From: Bacteroidales bacterium
Lineage (GTDB): Bacteria > Bacteroidota > Bacteroidia > Bacteroidales > VadinHA17
Reading direction: 5' to 3'
Length of the DNA: 64,000 nt
NCBI GenBank assembly: GCA_017999895.1
Contig: JAGNKY010000010.1
Span: forward strand, 26,874-90,873
The notes below the pieces were generated by a model. It was not told the origin of the DNA. It was given only the letters and a program-made list of their open reading frames with translations, and ran no database searches. Below, piece after piece: positions 9,901-17,815 of this stretch (position 1 is the stretch's first letter; every line of letters begins with the position of its first letter). A program made the translations under genes and the position numbers.

Positions 9901-11525
9901 GTTTCACTGCCAGTAGCGAGGATCTTAATAACCTTCGGGCAGGCACTTATACAGCTACTATAACCGATGTTTCGAATGCCACATGTATTCTTATGCCTCA
10001 GCCTGTATTTACACTAACCGAACCTGACGTCCTGAAGATAGATGTTACAAAATCAATATCCAACGACGGCAATTATAATATTAATTGTAACGGCGGAACT
10101 GGAACGGTGGACATTAATGTCACAGGCGGCAGTCCAGGAAATTACAAATATAACTGGAGTACATCCGATGGTTCGGGAATAGTTCAGGGTATGGAAGATC
10201 AATATTCACTTACAGCCGGAACATATAATATAGTTGTTACGGATTCTAACCTTTGTACTGCTGCAACGGAAATCATTCTCACTCAGCCTCAGGCTCTCAC
10301 ACTCTCTCTTGTGCCCACTCATATTACATGTGAAGCTCCGGGATTTGACAATGGCTCGATTGACCTGACTGTCACAGGAGGCGTTTCATCTTATAGCATT
10401 GCATGGTCGAATGGCGTTGTAACTGAAGATATAGCCAATCTGACGGAAGGCAATTACACAGTAATTGTGACTGATGCAAATGGTTGTCAGGCAACAGGTT
10501 CAATAAGGATAAACCTTCCACCACCTGTTGCATTTAATTCTGTTGTATCAGATTATAACGGATATAACATAAGCTGTTTGGGATATAACAACGGCTCTAT
10601 TTCAATCAATCCGATCAGCGGAGAAGCGCCGTTCATATATTTCTGGCAGGGCCCTGACGGATTTACATCGTCGTCACAAAATATTTCGGGACTTAAGGCA
10701 GGTCAGTACATTCTTTTAATAACCGATATAAATTCCTGTATTGCAACGGAAGTATTTAACCTTACAGAACCCGGGAAGCTAGGGATGAACATAACTCTCT
10801 CAAAGAGCAACGACGGTAATTATAATATCAATTGTGCAGGTGAAAGTGCCGGTTCAATTGATATCGAAGCAGTGAATGGTGTAGGTGCCGTAAGTTATCT
10901 ATGGCCCGACGGATTTATGGGGAAATCACGTTCAGGACTTTCGGCTGGCACATATAGAGTGATTGTAGTAGATCAGAACGGTTGTCATGCCGATACAGCA
11001 GTTACTCTTATTGAGCCTGACTCTATCAAAATAACTTTCAATGTCACCCGGGCATTTTGTCCCGACAGCCACGACGGTGAGATAAGTGTTGATATTGAAG
11101 GAGGTATTGCCGGCGGAGGTTACTCTTTAAGATGGTCGGACAATTCCACCGGTCAAATAATCTATGGAGTTTCAAAAGGAAGATACAGAATAAGGATTAC
11201 AGATGTAAACGGATGTTCAGTGTCTGATTCAATAGATATAGAGCCTCTTAATGAATCGTGTCTTATTATTCCAAAAGCATTCTCACCAAACGGAGATAAT
11301 ATCAATGATGTATGGAATATTGAGATGAAACATCTATATCCGGAGATTGAAGTGAAAATATTTAACAGATGGGGAGATCTATTATGGCGATCGGAGAAAG
11401 GGTATCCACAGCCATGGGACGGCAGAAGTAAAGGAGTATTGCTGCCGATTGATTCTTACCATTATATTATAGATCTTCATAATGGTACAAAGCCGATTAT
11501 TGGTAATGTGACAATTGTGAGATAA
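6966..11525 (+). CDS. T9SS type B cargo: SprB-repeat surface protein with CHU_C sorting domain
   Basis: A 1519-residue secreted protein. The start is TTG: an in-frame stop lies at 6963-6965, and the first ATG (residue 29) falls inside the signal sequence. The hydrophobic signal segment (about 21-38) ends near TLSQ. Residues about 60-330 form a repetitive beta-rich head; about 342-425 an Ig-like domain with the DEGDYYCIVSD motif; about 430-640 PKD/Ig-like segments. Residues about 660-1430 hold nine SprB-type repeats, each starting with a variant of YNISCNGxNNGSIxI and ending AGTYxxxVTDxxGC. Residues about 1434-1519 are a gliding-type C-terminal sorting domain (SPNGDNINDVW, IFNRWGDLLW, WDGRSKG). 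In such families this domain directs export and attachment through the type IX system. The partner PorP/SprF gene follows 19 bp later. Confidence 0.93.
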   Translation: MNSKHNILQQKRKAKVTFNNRFLIISCFMLISISSETLSQVITNNGASVSLANGIVVSSKDVVNTAGFLINNGVLNLSGSFTNTATTNGGNGIFRIGINWTNTGGIFNPGTSTVIFNGSVNQMIIRTGGETFYNLSLENTGSPGSEKLTLSNNVTVQNVLSMTTGNIDAGANRLFLQNTAASALNYNSVSGSRIFGKFERGVGQTANYLFPLGTIENYNPANLIFNNVNSSGTILSQFLTPPSIDSTGLPLPDPPDEVARVFQDGLWSFTSNGFSSNDFDVQLDAKGFTTFPIQDITRVIKRTSGSDWTLDGTHSPASGTTVFRDNLTGDISTLGTEFTLAQSRPRIIKQPDDIIVCEMSEAQFTIVATSTRTLTYTWYKEPGIKLTGVRYHIASDGTLTIISTVLADEGDYYCIVSDDYGNSTRSSSAHLGVNKRPIATATPSAQDHTCSNVAFTDIVLGETHGVPGTTYLWTRTQPEGITTVMPESGTVLNIGDFLAGTFINETDAPITVTFTIIPVGPSPTYCTGETIYATVTVNPTPRVIPVSAKDDICDLRNTDASRNNTQITLTTPTVTTMGVIRFDYYVTLSGSPGDLVGNSSPANDLPPEHVINYTYQNNTSTIQKVTYSITPKVNGLSCPVGPTVDYTVNVHALPLPRLPQSIDVLQPLTCTGGTGLAVLKAVISEGADPYHIVWRGPVGYYMEDRVIIENLSSGKYVVQVTDNNGCMRKDSIAIVPVLARGYINATIIPPGNYHVTCIGDSDGSIMVSAISGITPPYEFWVVRNSVDTILTGFFSDNLNLSDPTTYRLITGLPAGVYTLYIKDKNGCMEENPKSVTLRPPPPVTVTFGKSLYPGNYNISCRGYNDGSVWVNTITGGRGGYEYRWYTYDGSIPGPINTNRIDNITAGTYYLEVTDILGCKSTHSVTINEPEGVYLADYQLSFSRDSLFNISCNGGNNGSINITVSGGSGSYNFNWTGPNGFTASSEDLNNLRAGTYTATITDVSNATCILMPQPVFTLTEPDVLKIDVTKSISNDGNYNINCNGGTGTVDINVTGGSPGNYKYNWSTSDGSGIVQGMEDQYSLTAGTYNIVVTDSNLCTAATEIILTQPQALTLSLVPTHITCEAPGFDNGSIDLTVTGGVSSYSIAWSNGVVTEDIANLTEGNYTVIVTDANGCQATGSIRINLPPPVAFNSVVSDYNGYNISCLGYNNGSISINPISGEAPFIYFWQGPDGFTSSSQNISGLKAGQYILLITDINSCIATEVFNLTEPGKLGMNITLSKSNDGNYNINCAGESAGSIDIEAVNGVGAVSYLWPDGFMGKSRSGLSAGTYRVIVVDQNGCHADTAVTLIEPDSIKITFNVTRAFCPDSHDGEISVDIEGGIAGGGYSLRWSDNSTGQIIYGVSKGRYRIRITDVNGCSVSDSIDIEPLNESCLIIPKAFSPNGDNINDVWNIEMKHLYPEIEVKIFNRWGDLLWRSEKGYPQPWDGRSKGVLLPIDSYHYIIDLHNGTKPIIGNVTIVR

Positions 11526-11544
11526 TGATTAATTTTATACTGTT

Positions 11545-12525
11545 TTGAAAAAGATAACTGTAATATTGATTATTGCAATCGCCGGGATAAATTTTGCAGA
11601 TGCCCAGCAGCTGCCACTCTACAGTCAATATCTGTATAATAAGTTTCTCATTAATCCATCAGTAGCAGGGAGTGATGGATACACAAGTTTTAATTTAACC
11701 GCACGTGAGCAATGGGTTGGCTATTCCGGAGCACCAAGGACATATTCGTTAAGCTGGCAGACAAGGTTTCTGAAAAGAAGTTATATTCTAAAACAGGTCA
11801 GTCCGAGGCGGCAGGTCTTCAGGCCAAAATCTGACGGCAAAGTAGGAATGGGAGGCTTCATCTTCAGCGATAAAAACGGTCTGGTAAGGAGGACGGGTTT
11901 TCAGATATCTTATGCATACCATACATGGCTACGACAGGAGACCCAACTTTCAATGGGACTTGCAATGACAGGATATCAATTCAAGATTGATGAAAGAGAT
12001 TTGAGTTTTGAAGATTCTGATGAACCATGGCTCAATAATGATTTGAGGAAAGGCGTGTTCATACCTGATGCCGCATTCGGTCTGCATTTACTCAATCCAC
12101 GTTACACTTTCGGTTTTTCGGCCGACCAGCTTTTTGGTGCAGCGGCAAAATTAGGGAACGAGGCATATAAAAAATTCGAAATGAAACGCCACTATTATGT
12201 TTTCGGTACATACACATTTACCGATATGAGGTATCATGAGCTCGAGCCGTCGGTATTGATAAAGATGTCTGAGCAATTGGAGCCCCAGTTGGATATTGGC
12301 GTTACATACATTTACAACCAGGCGCTATGGGCCGGTATCACATACCGAACATGTGGTGTGCTGATTACAAACATAGGAGTGAAATATCAGAACCTCTGGA
12401 TAGGATACGCATTCGATTTTTCATTCCAGGAGATACAGAGGCTTACTTATGGTTCACATGAGCTGACCATTGCCCTGAGGTTCGGCGATAGTTCAAGGCG
12501 TTACCGCTGGCTCGACAGGTACTAA
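11545..12525 (+). CDS. PorP/SprF family type IX secretion outer-membrane protein
   Basis: A 326-residue protein with a signal peptide (MKKITVILIIAIAGINFADAQ) and the PorP/SprF opening: QQLPLYSQYLYNKFLINPSV. The rest is amphipathic beta-strand sequence consistent with a small outer-membrane barrel. The start must be TTG at 11545: an in-frame TAA lies at 11530-11532 and there is no Met before the cleavage site. In the family, these proteins pair with the SprB-like, CHU_C-tagged cargo encoded next door and are needed for its surface display. The 19-bp gap to the cargo gene indicates one transcript. The core T9SS genes are not in this window. Confidence 0.92.
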   Translation: MKKITVILIIAIAGINFADAQQLPLYSQYLYNKFLINPSVAGSDGYTSFNLTAREQWVGYSGAPRTYSLSWQTRFLKRSYILKQVSPRRQVFRPKSDGKVGMGGFIFSDKNGLVRRTGFQISYAYHTWLRQETQLSMGLAMTGYQFKIDERDLSFEDSDEPWLNNDLRKGVFIPDAAFGLHLLNPRYTFGFSADQLFGAAAKLGNEAYKKFEMKRHYYVFGTYTFTDMRYHELEPSVLIKMSEQLEPQLDIGVTYIYNQALWAGITYRTCGVLITNIGVKYQNLWIGYAFDFSFQEIQRLTYGSHELTIALRFGDSSRRYRWLDRY

Positions 12526-12637
12526 GTGATTTACATATAAACGAATATTTTTTCATTTTGCATGGAGCAAGGGGCTCAGATAACAGGGCATGGAGCATAG
12601 AATGTTAATTATTGACTTCTATAGCATACTTTATCCT

Positions 12638-12702
12638 TTCACCACGGAAGGCACGGATTTGCACGGAGAGAATCCGTGTTGATCCGTGCTCCCCGTGGTG
12701 AA
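12638..12702. repeat. CACGGA-type long palindrome, intact copy
   Basis: The outer arms TTCACCACGG (12638-12647) and CCGTGGTGAA (12693-12702) are exact reverse complements. Inside them, GGCACGGATT is mirrored imperfectly by GATCCGTGCT. A related but decayed copy lies at 12968-13028. There is no coding sense; this is a dispersed repeat candidate. Confidence 0.85.
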
Positions 12703-12736
12703 TCGAAAATATATAAATCTCTTATGTCCCTGGAAT

Positions 12737-12760
12737 CCAATCAATCAATCAATCAATCAT
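12737..12760. repeat. Short tandem AATC repeat
   Basis: About five tandem copies of the tetranucleotide AATC/CAAT. It lies outside any supported gene, so no phase-variation role can be assigned. Confidence 0.85.
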
Positions 12761-12770
12761 TACTACAAAC

Positions 12771-12880
12771 GGCTCGCTCCTGCGGAGCTCAAAGAAAATG
12801 GTTAATGTCCTACGGACAAATGCTGAATAATCCAATAATGCTCCGGCTATGGAACTATAAGCCCTGACGGGCTAAATAAC
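12771..12880. repeat. Array of short hairpins (REP-like block)
   Basis: Small perfect hairpins occur about every 30 bp: GCTCC-TGC-GGAGC (12776-12788), GTCC-TAC-GGAC (12807-12817) and GCCC-TGAC-GGGC (12861-12872). A weaker CTCC-GGCTAT-GGAA lies at 12841-12854. Together with the flanking palindromes this block occupies the 620-bp gene-free interval 12526-13145. Confidence 0.75.
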
Positions 12881-12967
12881 TTATAAAGATATCGGGTTTA
12901 TAAAGATGGGCAGGGCAATGAATTCCCAAAAATGTTGAACAACAAGGTGCATCTAACTTTTTTCTTT

Positions 12968-13028
12968 TACCACGGAAGGCACGGATTGGCACGGAAGGAG
13001 CCCGTGTTAGTCAGTGCTCTCAGTGGTA
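12968..13028. repeat. CACGGA-type long palindrome, decayed copy
   Basis: Starts TACCACGGAAGGCACGGATT and ends CTCAGTGGTA, matching the element at 12638-12702. The right half carries several substitutions, so base pairing is poorer. Confidence 0.8.
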
Positions 13029-13145
13029 TATTATTTCTGTTTTCGTAAATGATGCATCTGAAATAAAAATTCTATAATTGATATAATTGATTAGGGGATG
13101 TTTAAATGTATGCCCAGAAAAGTTGCAAATAATAAACGAGAGAAT

Positions 13146-14051
13146 TCATTTATTGACTGTCGGCCTTATCACATAAACCAGAGAACTGCTTTTGTATTTG
13201 TCGAAAAGTGAAAGGAACGAAAATGCCATTGCTTTAAAGATTCCTTTGATAAAGGGAAGGTGTGAGCCTTTGTTTTTCTCGCTTAAATAGGATATATAGA
13301 ATACATCGGCATGCAGACGCTTGACTTCAGTAACTTCAAAACCTGCCTTCGACGCAATGAACGTAAATGAGTCAGGATTGAAATGCCACAGGTGGCGCGG
13401 CACATCGCGTGCTGCCCAGAATCTTTTGTAGTGGCGACTGTCGTGTGAGAAATTATTTGGAAGTGCGATGAGCGCCTGATGTTCAGATTTGAGCAGCCGG
13501 CGTACTTCAGTTAGTGTTTTCAACGGATCATAAAGATGTTCCAGAACATGCCACATTGTTATGCAATCAAAAGAACTGTCAGCGAAGCTTTTAAGCATCC
13601 CCGGGCCAAAAGCTTTAATCCCATGTTTCTTTATAGAGTATTCTCTTGCCTTTTCATTTATCTCGATACCTGTGGCATCCCATCCCACCTTGTTCATATA
13701 AGCAGCAAAAGAACCAGTTCCGCTTCCTATATCCAGCAATATGCCGCGGTTTATTCCTGTTATTTTTTTCAAAGATGATTTCTTCCTTCCCAGCATTATT
13801 TTTCTCGTGAAATAATAAAGTTTATTTGTAAATGAGGTGCCGGAATCAGAATGTGAAATATAATTTTCTGATTCATAATAATCTGGCAACTCTTCTTCTG
13901 AAGGGTGATTCTGCGTAAATTCAAAACGGCATTGCGGACATGTAAAGATTTCGAAGCTCTCCCCGCTGACCAGATAATCCTGGCATGTAAACAGATACTT
14001 TATTCCAGGGTTTTCGCAGAGAGGGCATTCTTTATAATTCACCTTCATCAA
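13146..14051 (-). CDS. SAM-dependent methyltransferase with N-terminal zinc ribbon
   Basis: A 301-residue protein. Cys9, Cys12, Cys38 and Cys41 form two CxxC pairs, a zinc-ribbon typical of methyltransferases in surface-sugar clusters. A class I methyltransferase fold follows, with the SAM-binding loop DIGSGTGSF (about 107-115), the acidic GIEINEKA strand and the WHVLEHLYDP motif. The start overlaps the end of the upstream YfhO gene by 20 bp, so the two are probably co-transcribed and translationally coupled. The likely substrate is a sugar nucleotide or glycan, inferred from the neighbours; specificity cannot be read from sequence. A paralog of similar design is encoded at 17812-18795. Confidence 0.85.
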   Translation of the reverse strand: MMKVNYKECPLCENPGIKYLFTCQDYLVSGESFEIFTCPQCRFEFTQNHPSEEELPDYYESENYISHSDSGTSFTNKLYYFTRKIMLGRKKSSLKKITGINRGILLDIGSGTGSFAAYMNKVGWDATGIEINEKAREYSIKKHGIKAFGPGMLKSFADSSFDCITMWHVLEHLYDPLKTLTEVRRLLKSEHQALIALPNNFSHDSRHYKRFWAARDVPRHLWHFNPDSFTFIASKAGFEVTEVKRLHADVFYISYLSEKNKGSHLPFIKGIFKAMAFSFLSLFDKYKSSSLVYVIRPTVNK

Positions 14052-16503
14052 TCACTTTTTTCTTTACCGGATATAAAAAATATCCGCATACGAGTATTAT
14101 GAATAACACAGAACTTGCAAGTGATATTTTTTCTCCGGTATAATATGATGTCGGTTTGAATGTGAATATTATTTCATGGCTTCCGGGCGGTATAATCATT
14201 GCTCTCAATACATAATTTGTACGGATTATTGACGATTCACTGCCGTCGATATATGCTTTCCAGCCGGCAGGGTAATATATCTCGGAGAAAATAGCAAGTC
14301 GGGTTTCAGCGTTGTAAGCTTTGTACTTCAATTCGTTGGCTTTGTATGAAACAAGTGAGATACTATCGGTTGGAGAACTTCTGAAAGAAGTAGCAGGGAT
14401 AAACGTGCTGAACTGCCGATCAATCACTGCTTCTTTTAATGGTTCAATGATGCCTGTCATTCTAAGTTCCTCATTGGCATTTCTGACAAATATTGCAGTA
14501 TCAACAAACCATGCATTACCCGAAGCAAACGTATTTCTTAAAGGAGACATATCTCGATTAATAATAAAATATTTTGTATTCAACATATTAAGTCCAGGCA
14601 TATTTTTCATAGCTGGTTCGATTTGAGATAATGAAGTTGCTTGTTGAAGAGTATTTGTAAAATTCATTATTTCAGGGTATAGCACTGAATCGATCAGCTC
14701 ATTATATCGTTTCAATTTTGCGCCATGGTAGCCTCCAACCGAATAATGATAAAGCGATGTTGTAGCATCGTTAAATGGAGATACGGTGAGGTTGAGTACT
14801 CTAAAAATCGATTTATCCTGAAGTATCAGCGAATCTGCAACTGAAGGGGCAGAAAATTTTCTAATTGAAGAAGGAGTAACAAATTTATCGGCGTTGAGAT
14901 ACCGTTTATTTACAGGGAACATATCAATAAGGAACAAAATGCCCAGAAGAATTGTGAAGTATTCTCTTTTGATTTTCCCTTTAATGAAATATGTAAGAAG
15001 TATTGCAGTTAGAACAATGAAAACAAGTGAACGGAAGGCATCTGCTCTGAGAAGTTCTATCCTGTCTTTTTTCATTGCGCTTGTAAGCCATGCAGGTAAC
15101 TGGCTATTGCGTTCAGCGGGCGACAGGAATGAACCTGCAAGACCAGGGAAGACAAGAAAAATCAAAGCAATTCCACCGCTTATACCAAGTGCAATTTTCA
15201 AAGCTTTAAAAATTTCCTCCTTCGTGACAGATTTATCGGTTATCTTTTTCACACCGAGAATTGCCAGAAGAGGCATACAGAATTCGGCAATTACCAGTAT
15301 CATAGTCACGGCCCTGAATTTGTTATATCCCGGGAAGTAGTTAAAAAAGAGGTTTGTAAGAGGCATAAAATTTTTTCCCCATGCCAGCATGACCGAAAGA
15401 AGTGTTGCTACAGCAAGCCACCATTTTATTGGACCTTTGACAATTATTAATCCGATAATAAACAGAAATACAACAATAGCACCAACGTATACGGGTCCGT
15501 CGGTCCAGGGCTGTGTTCCCCAATAACTGTGAAAGCTTTCTGCATATTGCGAAGCATTGTTAGCTCTTAATGCCCTCACTGTTTCAGAGTGAGAATCGAA
15601 AGGTCTATTGGCTCCTCCCTTGAAATTAGGAATAAGAAGTGTAAGAGTTTCGTCTATCCCATAGCTCCATTGAGTCGTATATTCCTTGTTTAGACCTTTT
15701 GCCCCGGCTGATTCTGGAAGGTCGAGGTCTGATTTTCCTCTTATTGAGTATTTTCCGTATTCATAAGTTGTCAGAAGTGAGGCCGAATTCATCCCTGCTG
15801 CAAGTATTACAGGGATAATCAGAACTGCGGATTTTTCGAAAAAAGCCGATATCTGCTTCTTGCGGGCCGAATAAATGAATTCGCAAACAATAAAAACTAA
15901 AACACATATAAGAGTGTAATATAATATCTGCGGATGATTTTGCATAATTTGCAGAGAGAGGAAAAAAGCCAGCATAAGGCTTCCTTTCAGGATATCTTTC
16001 CGGTAACTATATAACACACCGCCGATAACCGGAGCCATATAGGCAATGGTAAAAGCCTTTGTGTTATGTCCTGCTCCCAGAATGATAAAAAAATATGAGG
16101 AAAAGCCGTAAGCCAGGGCGCCGGCAATAGCTGTACGATAATCAACTTTGAACAGAAGGAGCAACAGATAAAAGCCTGCCATAGTCAGGAAAACTGGTGC
16201 GACAGGCAATTTAAATATCTTTAATGCCGAATCAACATATTGCATGAGGTTTCCATGGTATTTTACACTTATAAGATATGCCGGCATTCCACCGAACATT
16301 ACGTTTGTCCAGAGTGGCTCCTCACCATATTTTTCCCTGTGTTCCCTTATTTCCCTCGCAGAGTTGGAAGCAACTGTTCCATCGTTGGTATGAAGTACTT
16401 TACCTTCAAGTACCGGATAAAAATAGATAACGGCAACAAGAAGAAATATCAAAAGAGCCGTAATATGCGGCAGAGCTTTTTTAATTAAACTTTTTATCTG
16501 CAT
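14032..16503 (-). CDS. YfhO family polytopic membrane protein (GT-C-like)
   Basis: An 823-residue protein with about a dozen hydrophobic segments, the first at residues 11-30, and a C-terminal extracytoplasmic beta-rich domain followed by a last helix (about 795-812). The early loop with LHTNDG and FGGMPAYL, and the C-terminal FSEIYYPAGWKAYIDG segment, are typical of YfhO proteins. YfhO members are linked to glycosylation of surface polymers such as teichoic acid in Firmicutes; in Bacteroidota the substrate is unknown. It sits at the end of a glycan cluster, 94 bp beyond the nearest glycosyltransferase and with its own candidate promoter, and shares a 20-bp overlap with the downstream methyltransferase. 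Confidence 0.88.
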   Translation of the reverse strand: MQIKSLIKKALPHITALLIFLLVAVIYFYPVLEGKVLHTNDGTVASNSAREIREHREKYGEEPLWTNVMFGGMPAYLISVKYHGNLMQYVDSALKIFKLPVAPVFLTMAGFYLLLLLFKVDYRTAIAGALAYGFSSYFFIILGAGHNTKAFTIAYMAPVIGGVLYSYRKDILKGSLMLAFFLSLQIMQNHPQILYYTLICVLVFIVCEFIYSARKKQISAFFEKSAVLIIPVILAAGMNSASLLTTYEYGKYSIRGKSDLDLPESAGAKGLNKEYTTQWSYGIDETLTLLIPNFKGGANRPFDSHSETVRALRANNASQYAESFHSYWGTQPWTDGPVYVGAIVVFLFIIGLIIVKGPIKWWLAVATLLSVMLAWGKNFMPLTNLFFNYFPGYNKFRAVTMILVIAEFCMPLLAILGVKKITDKSVTKEEIFKALKIALGISGGIALIFLVFPGLAGSFLSPAERNSQLPAWLTSAMKKDRIELLRADAFRSLVFIVLTAILLTYFIKGKIKREYFTILLGILFLIDMFPVNKRYLNADKFVTPSSIRKFSAPSVADSLILQDKSIFRVLNLTVSPFNDATTSLYHYSVGGYHGAKLKRYNELIDSVLYPEIMNFTNTLQQATSLSQIEPAMKNMPGLNMLNTKYFIINRDMSPLRNTFASGNAWFVDTAIFVRNANEELRMTGIIEPLKEAVIDRQFSTFIPATSFRSSPTDSISLVSYKANELKYKAYNAETRLAIFSEIYYPAGWKAYIDGSESSIIRTNYVLRAMIIPPGSHEIIFTFKPTSYYTGEKISLASSVLFIILVCGYFLYPVKKKVIDEGEL

Positions 16504-16557
16504 TGTATAAATCTGATAAAGATTAATTATTATGACAAAAGTATGTATTTATACAAT
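16502..16557. promoter_or_regulatory. 11-bp perfect inverted repeat flanking the YfhO promoter
   Basis: ATTGTATAAAT at 16502-16512 is the exact reverse complement of ATTTATACAAT at 16547-16557. The arms enclose the candidate -7 box and the predicted start of transcription, so this could be an operator or a leader-RNA stem. No regulator is identified. Confidence 0.45.
16536..16543 (-). promoter_or_regulatory. Candidate -7 promoter element for the YfhO operon
   Basis: On the minus strand this reads TACTTTTG, an exact match to the Bacteroidota TAnnTTTG element, about 33 bp before the start codon. It lies between the arms of an 11-bp inverted repeat. No convincing -33 TTG was found at the expected distance. 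Confidence 0.5.
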
Positions 16558-16597
16558 TTATTTATAGAATGAATAGTATAATATTAATTTAAATGGG

Positions 16598-17815
16598 TTA
16601 ACATAGAGAAGAGAGATATTCGACAAATTCAGGAAATAGTTTATCTTCTCTGCATTTTTCCTCCCACGTTTGTCGTGCAGCGCTTCTGTATTCAAGGTAG
16701 TTATCGTTTCCGACAAGTTCTTCAATTTTTTTGGCCAGGTACGCAGGTTCAAAATTCAAAGGAATAATTATGCCGTTTTTTTCTGATACAATCTCAGGAG
16801 TGCCTCCTGCAGGTGTGGCAATAACAGGTATGCCGAAAGAAAGAGCCTCCATTACTGAAACCGGCACTCCTTCGGAACTGCTTACATTAATAAAAACATC
16901 TATCGTTGTATTTTTGTAATAACCAATAAGTTCATCGTGGCTTACTACTCCGGGGAATTCATAAGAAATATTTGCTGGAAGTTGTGATGCCAGTCTTTCG
17001 ACCTTTTTACGGTATTTACCGTCGCCGAAATGTACCCATTCGGCTTTTATAGTGAGATGTTTTAATGCCATTGCCAGAAGTTCCACACGCTTGACGGGTA
17101 CAATATTCGAGCAGGAAACGATTCTTATGCTCTCTCTTTTTTTGTAAGGATTTATTCCGTAATCTTTAGTTCCGATTCTTGAAAGAAAAATTTTTTCAGG
17201 TGGGATATTATATTTTTCCATCATATAATTTTTACCGGTTTCGGAAACAGTAACGATTAAATCTGTTCTTTCGAGCTGTTTTTTTCTCCATGGGATGTAA
17301 TTATTGTTTGTGTGCTCGTACAGGTCGGAGCCGTGAAATCTTACTGCTTTTTTTGAAATTACTTCTTCCGGTAGAAATGGTATTATCTGGCTCCAGCGGA
17401 GGCCCCAATAAAAATATAGTATATCATTCTTATTGAAGAAATTAAGTAAGTTTTGCCTTTTTATTTCCGACATGAGTGTCCTTATGACAAGTAGATGAGT
17501 AAACCATATCCGGAATTTTGTAAATGATTTCCATACTCTTGCATTCAAGCCTTCCGATAGAAAAGGAGCAATATTATAAGTGTTAAATATACCCTTAAAA
17601 AGAAGCTCCGGACTTCTTTTTGCTTTTATCAGGGGAGGATTCAAAAGCTCGGCATTTTTAGGGATGGCTCGAATATTTTTATCAGTTCCTTTTTCAAAAG
17701 GGAGTATTGTAACTTTTTCGAATGACTTACACAAGTATTCAATCTCACTTTCGAGAAAAGCTTCAGATTTGCCGTATGGGTATCTGTCGGTAAATAATAT
17801 TAATTTCCTTTTCAT
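16598..17815 (-). CDS. Glycosyltransferase family 4 (GT-B fold)
   Basis: A 405-residue GT4-like enzyme with no membrane segment. The C-terminal half carries the donor-site signature: SSSEGVPVSVMEALSFGIPVIATPAGGTPEIV (about 322-353) with the expected glutamate residues, preceded by the acceptor-domain segment SNIVPVKRVELLAMAL. The N-terminal part resembles enzymes that act on lipid-linked glycans. It overlaps the upstream methyltransferase gene by 4 bp (ATGA). It is the last gene of the glycan cluster that runs down from glyQS. The sugar donor and linkage cannot be deduced. Confidence 0.88.
   Translation of the reverse strand: MKRKLILFTDRYPYGKSEAFLESEIEYLCKSFEKVTILPFEKGTDKNIRAIPKNAELLNPPLIKAKRSPELLFKGIFNTYNIAPFLSEGLNARVWKSFTKFRIWFTHLLVIRTLMSEIKRQNLLNFFNKNDILYFYWGLRWSQIIPFLPEEVISKKAVRFHGSDLYEHTNNNYIPWRKKQLERTDLIVTVSETGKNYMMEKYNIPPEKIFLSRIGTKDYGINPYKKRESIRIVSCSNIVPVKRVELLAMALKHLTIKAEWVHFGDGKYRKKVERLASQLPANISYEFPGVVSHDELIGYYKNTTIDVFINVSSSEGVPVSVMEALSFGIPVIATPAGGTPEIVSEKNGIIIPLNFEPAYLAKKIEELVGNDNYLEYRSAARQTWEEKCREDKLFPEFVEYLSSLC

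Noticed and set aside
12737..12760. CRISPR array
   Set aside because: It is a 4-bp tandem tract without spacers; no repeat-spacer pattern occurs anywhere in the window.
12676..12867. A possible 63-residue plus-strand protein
   Set aside because: It is made entirely of the AATC tract, hairpins and palindrome arms; there is no protein-like composition.
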